The notes: a model not told the origin generated them from the letters alone. 64,000 bases of DNA from Aquamicrobium lusatiense (GCF_014201615.1 NZ_JACHEU010000001.1:62001-126000), one strand, 5' to 3'; numbered from the stretch's first letter, positions 40,514 through 50,612 are shown. Program-made: numbers and translations.

Positions 40514-41641
40514 TCAGCCTCCTGCCGGCTCGAACACAAGGTCGCGGGTGACGATGATCCTGACCGGGAAGCCGGGCCGGATGGTCAGCGTGGGGGCAAC
40601 CTGCAACTGGCGCTGGACGATCTGCTGGCCGGCCTGATTGACGGTATCCTGCGCACCATCGCGGATGGCGCGGATCAGCCGGTCCTCGTCGCTCGTCGCC
40701 AGCTCCGTGCCGACCGCGAGCAGCGTGGACAGCCCTGCGGCCTTCATCAGATCCCACCAGTGATAATCGACGCCATCCTCAAGGCCGGCGTAACCGCTGG
40801 CATCCGCGCCCGGCAGGCGCTCAAGGACGATGGAACGGCCGCCCGGCAGGATCAGGCGGTTCCACACCAGCAACACGCGGCGCTGGCCGAAGGTCACGCC
40901 ATCATCGTATTGGCCGATAATGCGGGTGCCCTGCGGGATCAGGAGCAGCGAGCCGGTCGGGCTGTCATAGACGTTTTCCGTCACCTGTGCGGTGATCTGG
41001 CCCGGAAGGTCGGAACGGATGCCGGTGATGAGCGCGGCCGGGATCACGGCCCCGGCTTGTAGGATGAAGGGCGATGCCGGGGGCGTGACACGATCCGGGG
41101 CGACGGTCTGCCGGTCCACCGGGCCGTTGAGAAACGCCGCGTGTCGGTCCTGTGTCGCGGGCTGTCCACCAAGGCCAAGCCCGGAAGGGCTGGGCATGGC
41201 CGTCCCTGCCGGCGCTCCCGTGCGCGGGCTGGACTGGAAAAAGACGTTGCTCAAGCGCGCGGCTTCTTCCTCGGCGAGACGGCGCTGTTCGTCGGGATCG
41301 ACGGCGGGTGTCGTCATCGTAGGCGGCGCGACGGGCTGTCCCCGGTTCTGCGCGTCGAGGATCGGACGGCCGAGGTCGCCGGGCAGCGCCGGCCCCAGGA
41401 CAGGGCCGGTATAGTCGCGTGGCAGACCGGACAGGCCGTCCGCTGTGGGGCGGTTCTCGGTCGAATAGAGTTCGTCACCTCCCGGTCCTGCATCGCGGGT
41501 CTGGAGCGCATAGATCAGCGCGCCGCCGATGCCGAGAAGTGCGACGGCTCCGACGCCTGCCAGCATCTTGCGGGACAGGCGGGTGACGCTGGGCGTTTCG
41601 GCGCGCAAGCGCATGGGCGCTGCGGTATCGGTATCGCTCAT
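40514..41641 (-). CDS. trbI: Conjugal transfer protein TrbI (VirB10-type)
   Basis: 375 residues. Inner-membrane helix at about 25-45 (MLAGVGAVALLGIGGALIYA), a Pro-rich periplasmic linker, and a C-terminal TrbI/VirB10 domain (AALITGIRSDLPGQITAQVT, SLLLIPQGTRIIGQY, GLSTLLAVGTELA). Spans the envelope and forms the outer part of the T4SS core with TrbG. Start overlaps the trbG stop. Confidence 0.94.
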   Translation of the reverse strand: MSDTDTAAPMRLRAETPSVTRLSRKMLAGVGAVALLGIGGALIYALQTRDAGPGGDELYSTENRPTADGLSGLPRDYTGPVLGPALPGDLGRPILDAQNRGQPVAPPTMTTPAVDPDEQRRLAEEEAARLSNVFFQSSPRTGAPAGTAMPSPSGLGLGGQPATQDRHAAFLNGPVDRQTVAPDRVTPPASPFILQAGAVIPAALITGIRSDLPGQITAQVTENVYDSPTGSLLLIPQGTRIIGQYDDGVTFGQRRVLLVWNRLILPGGRSIVLERLPGADASGYAGLEDGVDYHWWDLMKAAGLSTLLAVGTELATSDEDRLIRAIRDGAQDTVNQAGQQIVQRQLQVAPTLTIRPGFPVRIIVTRDLVFEPAGG

Positions 41642-42633
41642 GAGGACGATCCTCCCGTGGTCGCGCTGGCCGGCTCCGCTGCGGCCTGCGTAGGGTTGAT
41701 GCGGACGATCCTGACGACCTGCTGGCGGTTACCGCTGCCAAGGCGCAACTCGGCTGCGCCGAACAGCCGGTCAACGATCAGGACGTTCTGGTGGACCCGG
41801 TTGTTGACGATCTGCGGCTCGCCATCGGAGCCGAGCACGAAGATCGGCGGCATTTCGCCCTGCACGATGCCGCGCGGGAAAACGACATAGACGCGCCGGC
41901 CATCGTCGAAGACGGAAACCGGCCGCCATGGCGGGCTGTCGCCGGTCAAACCGTAGCGATAGTTCCGCGCTGCCTCGGCCGGGATGACCGGCGCGGCCGG
42001 AACGGTCTGGCGCTGGCCGGCAGGCGGTGCGGGATAGGCCCATGCCACGGCCGGCATGTAGAGCGATTCCCGCGCGCGCAGTTCGATCATGTAGGTGCGT
42101 CGGTCGGTGGTGACGACAAGGTTGGTGGAAATGTCCGGCCGTGTCGGCTTCACGAGGATATGGACACGGCGGTTCGCACCGCTGCCGCTCTCGGTGTCGC
42201 CAATGATCCAGCGGGCGGTGTCCCCGGCCGCGATCGGCCCCGCGCCTGTCAGACTCTCGCCCGGCTCCAGCGCAATGGTCGTGATCTGTCCGACTGCGGC
42301 ATAGACCTGATAGAGCGCGCCTTCCGACCACGGATAAATCTGGATGGCGTTGTAGTAGCCTTCGCGGCGCGGCTCGACGCGGGCGGCTGCGTTTGCGTTC
42401 TCGACGCGGCCGGTCGGTGTGCCGGAAGCCGTGCCGCCGCGTGCGACGGTCCATGCCGGGGGCACATGCAGCGGCCGGGGCGTGTTGTCGGTTGCCGCCG
42501 CCTGCACGGTCGGCAGCGGCGGCACGCTGGCGTCGTAGCTAAATTGCGGCGTCCGGTTGGTCGCGCAGCCCGCGAGCATGGTGGCCGAAAGCAGCACGGC
42601 CCCGATTGCCGGGGTGCGGGTGATCGTCCTCAT
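41638..42633 (-). CDS. trbG: Conjugal transfer protein TrbG (VirB9-type)
   Basis: 331 residues from the ATG at 42633. Lipoprotein signal with lipobox LAGC (VLLSATMLAGCATNR). VirB9/CagX domain in the C-terminal two thirds (IQIYPWSEGALYQVYAA, GDSPPWRPVSVFDDGRRVYV). Outer-membrane ring component that partners TrbI. Overlaps trbF and trbI by four bases each. Confidence 0.94.
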   Translation of the reverse strand: MRTITRTPAIGAVLLSATMLAGCATNRTPQFSYDASVPPLPTVQAAATDNTPRPLHVPPAWTVARGGTASGTPTGRVENANAAARVEPRREGYYNAIQIYPWSEGALYQVYAAVGQITTIALEPGESLTGAGPIAAGDTARWIIGDTESGSGANRRVHILVKPTRPDISTNLVVTTDRRTYMIELRARESLYMPAVAWAYPAPPAGQRQTVPAAPVIPAEAARNYRYGLTGDSPPWRPVSVFDDGRRVYVVFPRGIVQGEMPPIFVLGSDGEPQIVNNRVHQNVLIVDRLFGAAELRLGSGNRQQVVRIVRINPTQAAAEPASATTGGSSS

Positions 42634-43319
42634 TGGCTCATCTCCCGCGACCACGAAATTGCATTGACGTAGATTCCCAACGGGTTGGCGCGCAGGCGCT
42701 CGGCGTCGCGCGGCGGCTGGATGACGATGGTGAGGATGGCCGTCCATCGTTCCGTGGTGGAAAGCTGGCCGTTCTCGAAGTGCCTTTCCGTCCACGCCAC
42801 GCGGAAGCTGTTGGGAGATGCCCGGATGACGCTCGACACCTCGACGGCGACCTGCTGGCGGCCGACCTTGGCGAAAGGATCATTGGCGCGGGCGTAATCG
42901 TTGAGCGCCGCCGCGCCGCGATCCGTGGTCCACTCATAGGCGCGAAGCCAGTTCTGGCGGACAATGATCGCATCGGCCGGGATCGCACGCACCTGCTCGA
43001 TGAAACGGCCGAGATGGAAAGCGATCTGCGGGTCGGTCGGGCGATAGTCGGCGTTGGCGGGCGCGACGGTTTGCGCCTGTCCGAGATTATCGACCTGCAC
43101 CACCCAAGGCACCACGGTCCCCCGTGCGGACTGCCAGACCAGCGCCGAGGCGAAGCCCGCCGAAAGGATCAGGGAACCGAAGGCCATGAGCCGCCAGTTC
43201 CGCGCCTGCACGCGGGCCGAGCCGATGCGCTCGTCCCAGACTTGCGCGGCGCGCTGATAGGGCGTCTCGGGTTCCGGCGTCTTGCCGTAATGGGTTGCTG
43301 GTCGTTTGAAGATGCTCAT
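42630..43319 (-). CDS. trbF: Conjugal transfer protein TrbF (VirB8-type)
   Basis: 229 residues: short cytoplasmic tail, one helix (LMAFGSLILSAGFASALVWQ) and a periplasmic VirB8/TrbF domain (PWVVQVDNLGQAQTVAPA, QNWLRAYEWTTD, VAWTERHFENGQL). Nucleates assembly at the inner membrane. Four-base overlap with trbG. Confidence 0.94.
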   Translation of the reverse strand: MSIFKRPATHYGKTPEPETPYQRAAQVWDERIGSARVQARNWRLMAFGSLILSAGFASALVWQSARGTVVPWVVQVDNLGQAQTVAPANADYRPTDPQIAFHLGRFIEQVRAIPADAIIVRQNWLRAYEWTTDRGAAALNDYARANDPFAKVGRQQVAVEVSSVIRASPNSFRVAWTERHFENGQLSTTERWTAILTIVIQPPRDAERLRANPLGIYVNAISWSREMSQ

Positions 43320-44656
43320 GAGCGGTCACTTTCGGAAAGGTTGACGGAGGAACCGGAGCCGTGGCTGTCGCCGGAGCCCACCGCATGGGCGGCCATGGTG
43401 GTGCCGTGGTTCATGGCCTGCGAGCGCCGCATCTGCTGCGCCCAAGCGGGAGGGCTGCCGGCCGGGGCGGCGCTTGAGCCGCCGACCGTGCCCATGGTGG
43501 AGCTGCCGCCCGTCACGCCAAACCCGGCCTTTGCGCCAGCGGAGAAGCTGGATTTGACACTCTCGGTTGCTTTCGCGGCGGCGCGTTTCAGGGGCGAGAT
43601 GGCTGCCGATCCTGCGGCACGCGCGACGCCGCCGAGGCCGGAGGCGACACCGGCCGCGCCGGACTGGCCGAGCGAGCCGACGCTATAGGCGGAGGTCGCC
43701 GCGCCCGCGGTGGCCGCACCGCCGCGAACGGCCGCGGCCCCACCGGACAGAGCGGCGGCACCGCCCTTGGCGGCGAGCATGGTCGCGCCACCGGCAGCGA
43801 TAGCCGCGCCGCCGACTGCAAGGCCGGTTCCCACGGCCGCGCCTGCGCCGAGTTGCGGCCCACCGCTTACGATGCCGTTCGCGATACCGGGACCGAAGAT
43901 GCCGAGGCCGAGCAGCGACAGGGCTGCCAGCACAATCGCCATAGCGTCGTCGATAGTCGGCGTCGCGCCTCCGAAGCCTGCGGTGAATTGCGAGAACAGC
44001 GTCGAGCCAATGCCAATGATGACGGCCAGCACCAGAACCTTGATGCCGGACGACACCACGTTGCCCAAGACCTTCTCGGCCATGAACGCGGTCTTGCCGA
44101 ACAGGCCGAACGGGATCAGCACGAAGCCGGCGAGCGTCGTCAGTTTGAACTCGATCAGGGTAACGAAAAGCTGGATGGCGAGGATGAAGAAGGCCAACAC
44201 AACCAACGCCCATGCGAACAGCAGGCACGCGATCTGGATGAAATTTTCGAAGAAGGCGATCCAGCCCATCAGGTCGGAAATGGAATCGAGCAGCGGACGG
44301 CCGGCGTCGAGGCCGGTCTGCGCTACGCGGCCCGGCCGCATCAGATCGGTGACAGAAAAGCCGGTGCCCGACGCCATGAGGCCAAGGCCGGCGAAGCTCT
44401 CGAAGACGATCCGGGCGAGGTTGTTCCAATTGCCGATGATGTAGGCGAAGACGCCCACGAACAGGGTCTTCTTCACCAGCCGCGCGATGATGTCGTCATC
44501 TGCGCCCCATGCCCAAAACAGCGCGGCGAGCGTCACGTCGATCACGATCAGGGTGGTAGCGATGAAGGCGACTTCGCCAGACAACAGCCCGAACCCGCTG
44601 TCGATGTAGCGCGTGAATACGCCGAGGAAATTGTCGATGACGCCCGTGTTTCCCAT
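43316..44656 (-). CDS. trbL: Conjugal transfer protein TrbL (VirB6-type)
   Basis: 446-residue polytopic membrane protein with at least six helices in the first 270 residues (FIATTLIVIDVTLAALFWAW, LFAWALVVLAFFILAIQLF, VLVLAVIIGIGSTLF). The C-terminal third is Gly/Ala/Ser-rich low-complexity sequence (GGAAIAAGGATMLAAKGGAA) typical of TrbL. Forms part of the translocation channel. Three bases separate it from the trbK-like gene. Confidence 0.93.
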   Translation of the reverse strand: MGNTGVIDNFLGVFTRYIDSGFGLLSGEVAFIATTLIVIDVTLAALFWAWGADDDIIARLVKKTLFVGVFAYIIGNWNNLARIVFESFAGLGLMASGTGFSVTDLMRPGRVAQTGLDAGRPLLDSISDLMGWIAFFENFIQIACLLFAWALVVLAFFILAIQLFVTLIEFKLTTLAGFVLIPFGLFGKTAFMAEKVLGNVVSSGIKVLVLAVIIGIGSTLFSQFTAGFGGATPTIDDAMAIVLAALSLLGLGIFGPGIANGIVSGGPQLGAGAAVGTGLAVGGAAIAAGGATMLAAKGGAAALSGGAAAVRGGAATAGAATSAYSVGSLGQSGAAGVASGLGGVARAAGSAAISPLKRAAAKATESVKSSFSAGAKAGFGVTGGSSTMGTVGGSSAAPAGSPPAWAQQMRRSQAMNHGTTMAAHAVGSGDSHGSGSSVNLSESDRS

Positions 44657-44658
44657 GG

Positions 44659-44925
44659 TCAGCGCGCTTCGCTGGGGTCACGGCCGAGGAAGCGGTCGCG
44701 GGATTCAGCCCATGCGGCGAGGCAGCCGGCGTCACTCGCCGCCGCCTCGCTGAGCTGCTGGCAACGGCGCAGGGTTTCGCGCAGGGGATCGGCCGGGGGC
44801 TGGAAGGCCGACGCCGGGGGCAGCGCGGAAGGCTCGTCCTTCCGCGCCATGTCGATTGCGGTCGCCGTGACGGCGATGGCGATGAACACCACGGCCACGA
44901 GCCGGGCCAGCATCTTGCCGTCCAT
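44659..44925 (-). CDS. TrbK-like entry exclusion protein
   Basis: 88 residues: membrane helix or signal anchor (LARLVAVVFIAIAVTATAID) then a short periplasmic part with two cysteines (RCQQLSEAAASDAGCLAAWA). Position between trbJ and trbL and the RCQ...C pattern are those of the alternative TrbK family, thought to block redundant transfer into a cell that already has the element. The exclusion role is inferred from position. Confidence 0.8.
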   Translation of the reverse strand: MDGKMLARLVAVVFIAIAVTATAIDMARKDEPSALPPASAFQPPADPLRETLRRCQQLSEAAASDAGCLAAWAESRDRFLGRDPSEAR

Positions 44926-44938
44926 GGCGAGCCTCCCG

Positions 44939-45712
44939 TCAGTTGTTGCCGTTGAACATCTGCGCGTTGCCGGGCTGGTAGCCCGAACCCGGCGTGAGGA
45001 AGCGGCGGCGCTGCTCGCGGCCCTGTTCGGCGGCGGCGGTGCGTTCCGCTTCGGTCAGCGCGTCGGCCCGGCCGTTCGCCGAGATGACGGCGATCAGGTC
45101 GGAAAGTTGCTGCGACTGGAGCGCGAGAAGTTGGTTGCCGACCTGCGTGGCTTGCAGCGCGCCGGTCGCGCCTTGGCTCTGGCCGACAAGCGCGGCCATC
45201 TCGGCGCGGTTGCTGTCGATGTTGCCGACCGCACCCGCCTGAACCCGCATCGCGTCCTGCAAGCCGCCGACCGTGTTCTCCCACCGGCTGCGCGCATCGG
45301 CGACAAGCTGTGCGTCGGTCGTCGAAAGCGAGACATTGCCGTATTGCTGCTGAAACGCTTGGTCGATCTGCCCGACCTCGAACGCGATATTCTGCGCCTG
45401 CCCCAAAAGCTGCTGCGTGCGCTGGACGTTCTGCTGGAGCTGCTGGAGCGAGGAATACGGCAGGCTCGCCAGATTGCGGGCCTGATTGATGAGCATTTGC
45501 GCCTCGTTCTGGAGGCTGGTGATCTGGTTGTTGATCTGCTCCAGCGTGCGCGCTGCCGTGAGCACGTTCTGCGCATAGTTGCTCGGGTCATAAACGATGC
45601 GGCCGAAGCCGAATTGCGCATGGGCTGGGCTTGCCAGCATGGGCGAAAGCGCGACGGGCACGGCGAGCGCCAGCGTAAGGGCCGAGGCCCCGACGATCTT
45701 GGAATAGGTCAT
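44939..45712 (-). CDS. trbJ: Conjugal transfer protein TrbJ (VirB5-type)
   Basis: 257 residues, secreted: signal peptide KIVGASALTLALAVPVALSP ending before HAQFGFG. Long helical periplasmic body (YAQNVLTAARTLEQINNQIT, QLQQNVQRTQQLLGQAQNIA) as in VirB5/TrbJ minor pilus-tip proteins. Start overlaps the trbE stop by four bases. Confidence 0.93.
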   Translation of the reverse strand: MTYSKIVGASALTLALAVPVALSPMLASPAHAQFGFGRIVYDPSNYAQNVLTAARTLEQINNQITSLQNEAQMLINQARNLASLPYSSLQQLQQNVQRTQQLLGQAQNIAFEVGQIDQAFQQQYGNVSLSTTDAQLVADARSRWENTVGGLQDAMRVQAGAVGNIDSNRAEMAALVGQSQGATGALQATQVGNQLLALQSQQLSDLIAVISANGRADALTEAERTAAAEQGREQRRRFLTPGSGYQPGNAQMFNGNN

Positions 45713-48198
45713 GGAAGAATCTCCTGTGTGGGGTGGTTATCGAGCCGGGCCGGCACGGCGGATTCCGGTCGGTCGGCGAGATTGGTGAGGTTGGGGATCA
45801 GGTCGGCCGCCCAATCGACGCCGCGCGTCCGCAGCCATGCGGCGAGGAAGCCATCGCGGCCGGCCTCAGTGACGATCTGCGCAATGAGCGTCTGGTCGGA
45901 TTTGGCGGATGCGGCGCAGAGCGCGAGGCCAACTTCGGACAGGCCCAGCTCGAACAGGCGGTTGCCCCTGCGGCTTTGGCAGTAATAGTCGCGCTTGGGC
46001 ATGGCCCGTGCGAGGATTTCAATCTGGCGATCGTTGAGGCCGAAGCGGCGATAGATGGCCGTGATCTGCGGCTCGATGGCGCGCTCGTTCGGCAGCAAAA
46101 GCCGCGTCGGGCAGCTCTCGATGATGGCGGGTGCGATGTTGCTGCCGTCGATGTCGGATAGCGACTGCGTGGCGAAGACGACCGAGGCGTTCTTCTTTCT
46201 CAACGTCTTGAGCCATTCGCGGAGCTGGCCGGCGAAACCTTCATCGTCGAGCGCAAGCCAGCCTTCATCTATGATGAGCAGCGTGGGGCGACCGTCGAGC
46301 CGGTCGCCAATGCGATGGAACAGGTAGGACAGCACGGCCGGGGCCGCGCCGGTCCCAACAAGCCCCTCGATCTCGAACGCCTGCACATCGGCCGAGCCGA
46401 GGTGTTCGGCTTCGGCGTCGAGCAGCCGGCCATAGGCACCGCCGACGCAGAACGGCCGGAGCGCCTGTTTCAGATCGTTGGATTGCAGCAGCACCGCAAG
46501 GCCGGTGATGGTGCGTTCCTCGACCGGGGCGGAGGCGAGCGAAGTCAGCGCCGTCCAAAGATACTCTTTGACCTCGGGCGTGATGGCGATGCCTTCCCGC
46601 ATGAGGATGGCGGCGATCCAGTCCGCCGCCCATGCCCGTTCATAGGTGTCGTGGATGCGGGCGAGCGGCTGGAGCGAGACGGACGCCTCGGCCCCATCGG
46701 TCAATCCGCCGCCAAGGTCGTGCCAGTCGCCGCCCATGGCGAGCGACGCGGCGCGGATCGAACCACCGAAGTCGAAGGCGAAGACCTGCGATCCTGCGTA
46801 GCGGCGGAACTGGAGGGCCATGAGCGCGAGTAGCACGGATTTGCCCGCTCCCGTGGGGCCGACGACAAGGGTGTGTCCTACGTCGCCGACATGCAAAGAC
46901 AACCGGAACGGGGTTGAGCCTTCGGTCTTTCCAAAGAGCAAAGGGGGTGCACCGAAATGCTCGTCCCGTTCCGGCCCCGCCCACACCGCCGAAAGCGGAA
47001 TCATGTGGGCGAGATTCAAAGTGTTGATAGGCGGCTGGCGGACATTGGCGTAAGCGTGTCCGGGCAGGCTGCCGAGCCATGCGTCAACCGCGTTGACGGT
47101 CTCGGGCATCACGGTGAAGTCGCGGCCCTGAACGATCTTTTCGGCGAGACGCAGCTTCTCGTCGGCAAGGCGCGGGTCGGCATCCCAAACGGTGACGGTG
47201 GCTGTGACGTAGGCCATGCCCGCCACGTCCGCCCCAAGCTCCTGCAAGGCCATATCGGCGTCGAGCGCCTTGTTCGCCGCGTCGGTGTCCACAAGCGCGG
47301 ACGCCTCGTTCGTCATCACCTCTTTCAGAATCGCGGCGATGCTCTTGCGCTTCGCAAACCATTGCCGGCGGATGCGGGTCAGCAGCCGCGTCGCATCGGT
47401 CTTGTCGAGCAGGATCGCGCGCGTGCTCCACCTGTAGGGGAACGGCAGCCGGTTCATTTCGTCGAGCAGGCCCGGCGTTGTCGCGGTCGGGAATCCCACG
47501 ATGGTCAGCACGCGCAGATGCGCGTCGCCAAGGCGCGGCTCCAGCCCGCCAGTCAGGGGCTGGTCGGCGAGCAGCGCGTCGAGGTGCATCGGCACCTCGG
47601 GCACGCGCACGCGATGCCGGTTCGTGGAAATGGTGGAATGCAGATAGGTCAGCGTCTCGCCGTCATCGAGCCAGCGGCACTCCGGCATGAAGCCGTCGAG
47701 CAAGGACAGCACGCGGTCGGTGCGGTCGATGAAGCCGCGCAGCAGCTCCCACGGGTCCACGCCGGTTTTCTCGCGGCCCTCGTACAGCCATGCCTCAGTG
47801 CGCGCGGCTTCATCGGCAGGCGGGAGCCAAAGGCAAGTCAGGTAATATTGGGACTCGAAGTGAGCGTCTTGTTCCTCGAACTGTGCTTTCCGCTCGGCAT
47901 CGAGCAGCGCCGACGCTGCATCGGGGAATTTGCTCTCCGGGTATTGCGGAGCCGCAAGCCGAACGGCTTCGACGAAGATGCTCCAGCCCGATCCTAGACG
48001 GCGCACCGCGTTGTTGATGCGGCCGGCGACGGCGACCAGTTCGGCCGCGACGGCGGAATCCAGATCGGGACCGCGAAACTTCGCCGTCCTCTGAAAGCTG
48101 CCGTCCTTGTTCAGGACGACGCCGGAGCCGACCAGCGCGGCCCATGGCAGATAATCGGCGAGCCGGGTGGCGGTGCGGCGATATTCAGCAAGGTTCAT
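45709..48198 (-). CDS. trbE: Conjugal transfer ATPase TrbE (VirB4-type)
   Basis: 829 residues from the ATG at 48198 (MNLAEYRRTATRLADYLPWA). N-terminal CagE/TrbE-VirB domain and a C-terminal AAA+ ATPase with Walker A GPTGAGKSV and Walker B PTLLIIDEGWLAL, followed by RKKNASVVFATQSLSDI. Powers pilus assembly and transfer. Located between trbD and trbJ, standard order. Confidence 0.96.
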   Translation of the reverse strand: MNLAEYRRTATRLADYLPWAALVGSGVVLNKDGSFQRTAKFRGPDLDSAVAAELVAVAGRINNAVRRLGSGWSIFVEAVRLAAPQYPESKFPDAASALLDAERKAQFEEQDAHFESQYYLTCLWLPPADEAARTEAWLYEGREKTGVDPWELLRGFIDRTDRVLSLLDGFMPECRWLDDGETLTYLHSTISTNRHRVRVPEVPMHLDALLADQPLTGGLEPRLGDAHLRVLTIVGFPTATTPGLLDEMNRLPFPYRWSTRAILLDKTDATRLLTRIRRQWFAKRKSIAAILKEVMTNEASALVDTDAANKALDADMALQELGADVAGMAYVTATVTVWDADPRLADEKLRLAEKIVQGRDFTVMPETVNAVDAWLGSLPGHAYANVRQPPINTLNLAHMIPLSAVWAGPERDEHFGAPPLLFGKTEGSTPFRLSLHVGDVGHTLVVGPTGAGKSVLLALMALQFRRYAGSQVFAFDFGGSIRAASLAMGGDWHDLGGGLTDGAEASVSLQPLARIHDTYERAWAADWIAAILMREGIAITPEVKEYLWTALTSLASAPVEERTITGLAVLLQSNDLKQALRPFCVGGAYGRLLDAEAEHLGSADVQAFEIEGLVGTGAAPAVLSYLFHRIGDRLDGRPTLLIIDEGWLALDDEGFAGQLREWLKTLRKKNASVVFATQSLSDIDGSNIAPAIIESCPTRLLLPNERAIEPQITAIYRRFGLNDRQIEILARAMPKRDYYCQSRRGNRLFELGLSEVGLALCAASAKSDQTLIAQIVTEAGRDGFLAAWLRTRGVDWAADLIPNLTNLADRPESAVPARLDNHPTQEILP

Positions 48199-48211
48199 CA
48201 CGGCCGCGCCC

Positions 48212-48493
48212 TCACACCGCCAGATGGCCGGGGATGCGGATATGCCGCCGCCCGACCTCGACAAAGAGAGGGTCGCGCTTCGCCGCCCATACGGCTACGA
48301 AGTGGCCGATGGCCCAGATGGCGAGGCCGACCAGCCAGAGGCGCAGGCCGAGACCTACGGCCCCGGCCAGCGTTCCGTTCATGATGGCGATGGCGCGCGG
48401 CGCCCCGCCGAGCAGGATGTGCTCGGTCAGGGCACGGTGCACCGGGACGGAGAATCCCGGCACGGCGTCAAGCTTTTCGAAGGCGGCCGCCAT
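48212..48493 (-). CDS. trbD: Conjugal transfer protein TrbD (VirB3-type)
   Basis: 93 residues: VPVHRALTEHILLGGAPRAI is the family block, followed by two membrane segments (AIMNGTLAGAVGLGLRLWLV, GLAIWAIGHFVAVWAA) and KRDPLFVEVGRRHIR. Inner-membrane partner of TrbE. Its first base is the last base of the trbC stop. Confidence 0.93.
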   Translation of the reverse strand: MAAAFEKLDAVPGFSVPVHRALTEHILLGGAPRAIAIMNGTLAGAVGLGLRLWLVGLAIWAIGHFVAVWAAKRDPLFVEVGRRHIRIPGHLAV

Positions 48494-48825
48494 CAGATGA
48501 GCGCCCCGCCGCCGAACGAGAAGAACGACAGGAAGAAGCTGGACGCCGCGAACGCGATGGACAGGCCGAACACGATCTGGATCAGCTTGCGGAAGCCGCC
48601 GCCCGTATCGCCGAACGCGAGGGTCAGGCCGGTCACGATGATGATGATGACGGCGATGATCTTGGCGACCGGCCCCTCGATAGACTGGAGGATGCTCTGG
48701 AGCGGGGCTTCCCATGGCATCGACGAACCGGACGCATGGGCGGCCGGAGCGAGCATGAGGCTGATGACAAGGGTGGTGGCGGCGGTCGCCATGCGGCGAT
48801 AGCCGCGCGTAAGCGTGCGGATCAT
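48493..48825 (-). CDS. trbC: Conjugal transfer prepilin TrbC (VirB2-type)
   Basis: 110 residues: long signal peptide ending AHASG, then two hydrophobic helices (AKIIAVIIIIVTGLTLAFGD and LIQIVFGLSIAFAASSFFL) of a T4SS major pilin. Probably processed and cyclised by the TraF peptidase encoded at 58284. Confidence 0.93.
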   Translation of the reverse strand: MIRTLTRGYRRMATAATTLVISLMLAPAAHASGSSMPWEAPLQSILQSIEGPVAKIIAVIIIIVTGLTLAFGDTGGGFRKLIQIVFGLSIAFAASSFFLSFFSFGGGALI

Positions 48826-49817
48826 GAAGATTCTCCTGTGCTGGTGGGGATTGTCGAAGGGATCGGATGCGTGATGCGGTAGTCGCCGTCCGGCCCCAGC
48901 CCTTCGACGCGGGCAAGCTCGGTCAGCCGGCGCGCGGAACCGCGCCCGGACAGGACGGCAACAAGGTCGATGGTCTCGGCGATCAGGGCGCGCGGAACGG
49001 TGACGACAGCCTCTTGGATGAGCTGTTCAAGGCGACGGAGCGCGCCGATGCCTGTGCCGGCATGGATGGTGCCGATGCCGCCGGGGTGGCCTGTGCCCCA
49101 TGCTTTCAAAAGGTCGAGGGCTTCCGATCCGCGCACTTCTCCGATGGGGATGCGGTCGGGGCGCAGGCGCAGCGAGGAACGAACCAGATCGGAAAGCGTC
49201 GCCACGCCGTCTTTCGTCCGCATGGCGACAAGGTTCGGCGCGGCGCATTGCAACTCGCGCGTATCCTCGATGATGACGACGCGATCCTGCGTCTTCGCCA
49301 CCTCAGCGAGCAGCGCGTTGGTCAGCGTCGTCTTGCCGGTGCTGGTGCCGCCCGCCACCAAGATGTTGGCGCGGGCTGCGACGGCTTTGCGTAGCGTTTC
49401 TGCCTGATCGGCGGACATGATGTCCGCCGCCACATAGTCGTCGAGCGTGAACACCGCGACGGCGGGTTTGCGGATGGCGAAGGTCGGCGCGGCGACCACA
49501 GGCGGCAACAGGCCCTCGAACCGCTCGCCGCTCTCCGGCAGCTCGGCCGAGACGCGCGGGCTGCGGGCATGAACCTCCGCGCCGACATGGTGCGCGACCA
49601 GTCGCACGATGCGTTCGCCATCGGCGGCGGACAGGCGCTCGCCCGTATCGGCCAGCCCTTCGGACAGCCGGTCGATCCAGATGCGGCCGTCCGGGTTTAG
49701 CATCACCTCGACCACGGACGGGTCTTCGAGAAGCAGGGCGATGGCGGGGCCGAGCGCGGTGCGCAACATGCGCGCGCCTCGCTGGATTGCTTCCTGTCTG
49801 TGGTGGTTGGTGGTCAT
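48822..49817 (-). CDS. trbB: Conjugal transfer ATPase TrbB (VirB11-type)
   Basis: 331 residues, hexameric cytoplasmic ATPase. Walker [12 protein letters not shown], Asp box [11 protein letters not shown], Walker B-like [20 protein letters not shown] and His box [12 protein letters not shown]. First gene of the trb operon; its promoter must lie in 49818-50025. Confidence 0.95.
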   Translation of the reverse strand: MTTNHHRQEAIQRGARMLRTALGPAIALLLEDPSVVEVMLNPDGRIWIDRLSEGLADTGERLSAADGERIVRLVAHHVGAEVHARSPRVSAELPESGERFEGLLPPVVAAPTFAIRKPAVAVFTLDDYVAADIMSADQAETLRKAVAARANILVAGGTSTGKTTLTNALLAEVAKTQDRVVIIEDTRELQCAAPNLVAMRTKDGVATLSDLVRSSLRLRPDRIPIGEVRGSEALDLLKAWGTGHPGGIGTIHAGTGIGALRRLEQLIQEAVVTVPRALIAETIDLVAVLSGRGSARRLTELARVEGLGPDGDYRITHPIPSTIPTSTGESS

Positions 49818-50025
49818 GTCGGCCCCGTTTCTTCATGGGGCGCGACAGGCGATCCCCGGATCGGGGTCGATTAAGAGAGACCGAAATGCGGCCGGTTCAA
49901 CAAGTATCTAAGCGGCGGCGGTAATCGGCGGCGAACGGCGGTAAATAGGATGGGTGGGAAAGTCTATGTTGAGCGGATCAAGCCGCATGAATATGAAGGC
50001 AGGTGTGAAAAGGGAATCGATCTGA

Positions 50026-50595
50026 ATGCACGGCAGGCCGAAAATATACATAACGGGAGCGTCCTGTTCGGGCGTTTCGACGCTCGGCGCGGCGCTGACA
50101 AAACGGTTCGACATTCCGCATATCGATGTCGATGACTTCTATTGGATGCCGACGGACCCGCCTTTCAGCGTCAAACGACCGCCCGAGGAGCGCGTGAAGC
50201 TGATTGCGGAACAGCAAGCTGCGCCCCAAGGATGGATATTGACCGGTTCCTTCATCGGATGGGGTGAGGCCCTGATCCGTGACGTTGATCTGATTGTCTT
50301 TCTCTACACGCCTACCGCCATCAGACTGCAACGTCTCGACCAGCGCGAGGCGGCGCGCCACGGTGAGCGCATCCTTCCCGGTGGGGACATGCACGAAGCG
50401 CATGTGGCGTTTCGGACATGGGCATCAGGCTACGATGACCCGCAGTTCACTGGACGGAACCTCGCTCAACATGAACGCTGGCTTGGCCAGCAAACGGCTC
50501 CGGTTCTCAGACTGCAAGGCGAGAAGCCGATAGATGAGCTGGCAGACGTGGTAGCGAGCGAGATCGCAATCATTGGTGAGAGGGCGGGGAGTTAG
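50026..50595 (+). CDS. P-loop nucleotide kinase-like protein
   Basis: 189 residues. Walker A-like GASCSGVSTL near residue 11, then DVDDFYWMPTDPPFSVKRPP (substrate-lid type), GWILTGSFIGW and a helical C-terminus. Resembles the adenylate/shikimate-kinase-like AAA_18 proteins whose substrates are unknown. Divergent from trbB and convergent with an acetyltransferase gene. Less GC-rich and with a weak ribosome site; probably a separate cargo insertion between trb and traG. Confidence 0.75.
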   Translation: MHGRPKIYITGASCSGVSTLGAALTKRFDIPHIDVDDFYWMPTDPPFSVKRPPEERVKLIAEQQAAPQGWILTGSFIGWGEALIRDVDLIVFLYTPTAIRLQRLDQREAARHGERILPGGDMHEAHVAFRTWASGYDDPQFTGRNLAQHERWLGQQTAPVLRLQGEKPIDELADVVASEIAIIGERAGS

Positions 50596-50612
50596 CCCGC
50601 CCTCTCCAAAGT

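Noticed and set aside
43853..45985. 710-codon open frame on the plus strand opposite trbL, trbJ and the start of the trbE 3' end
   Set aside because: Antisense shadow of well-recognised trb genes in GC-rich DNA; sequence is Arg/His/Gln-rich without a recognisable family.
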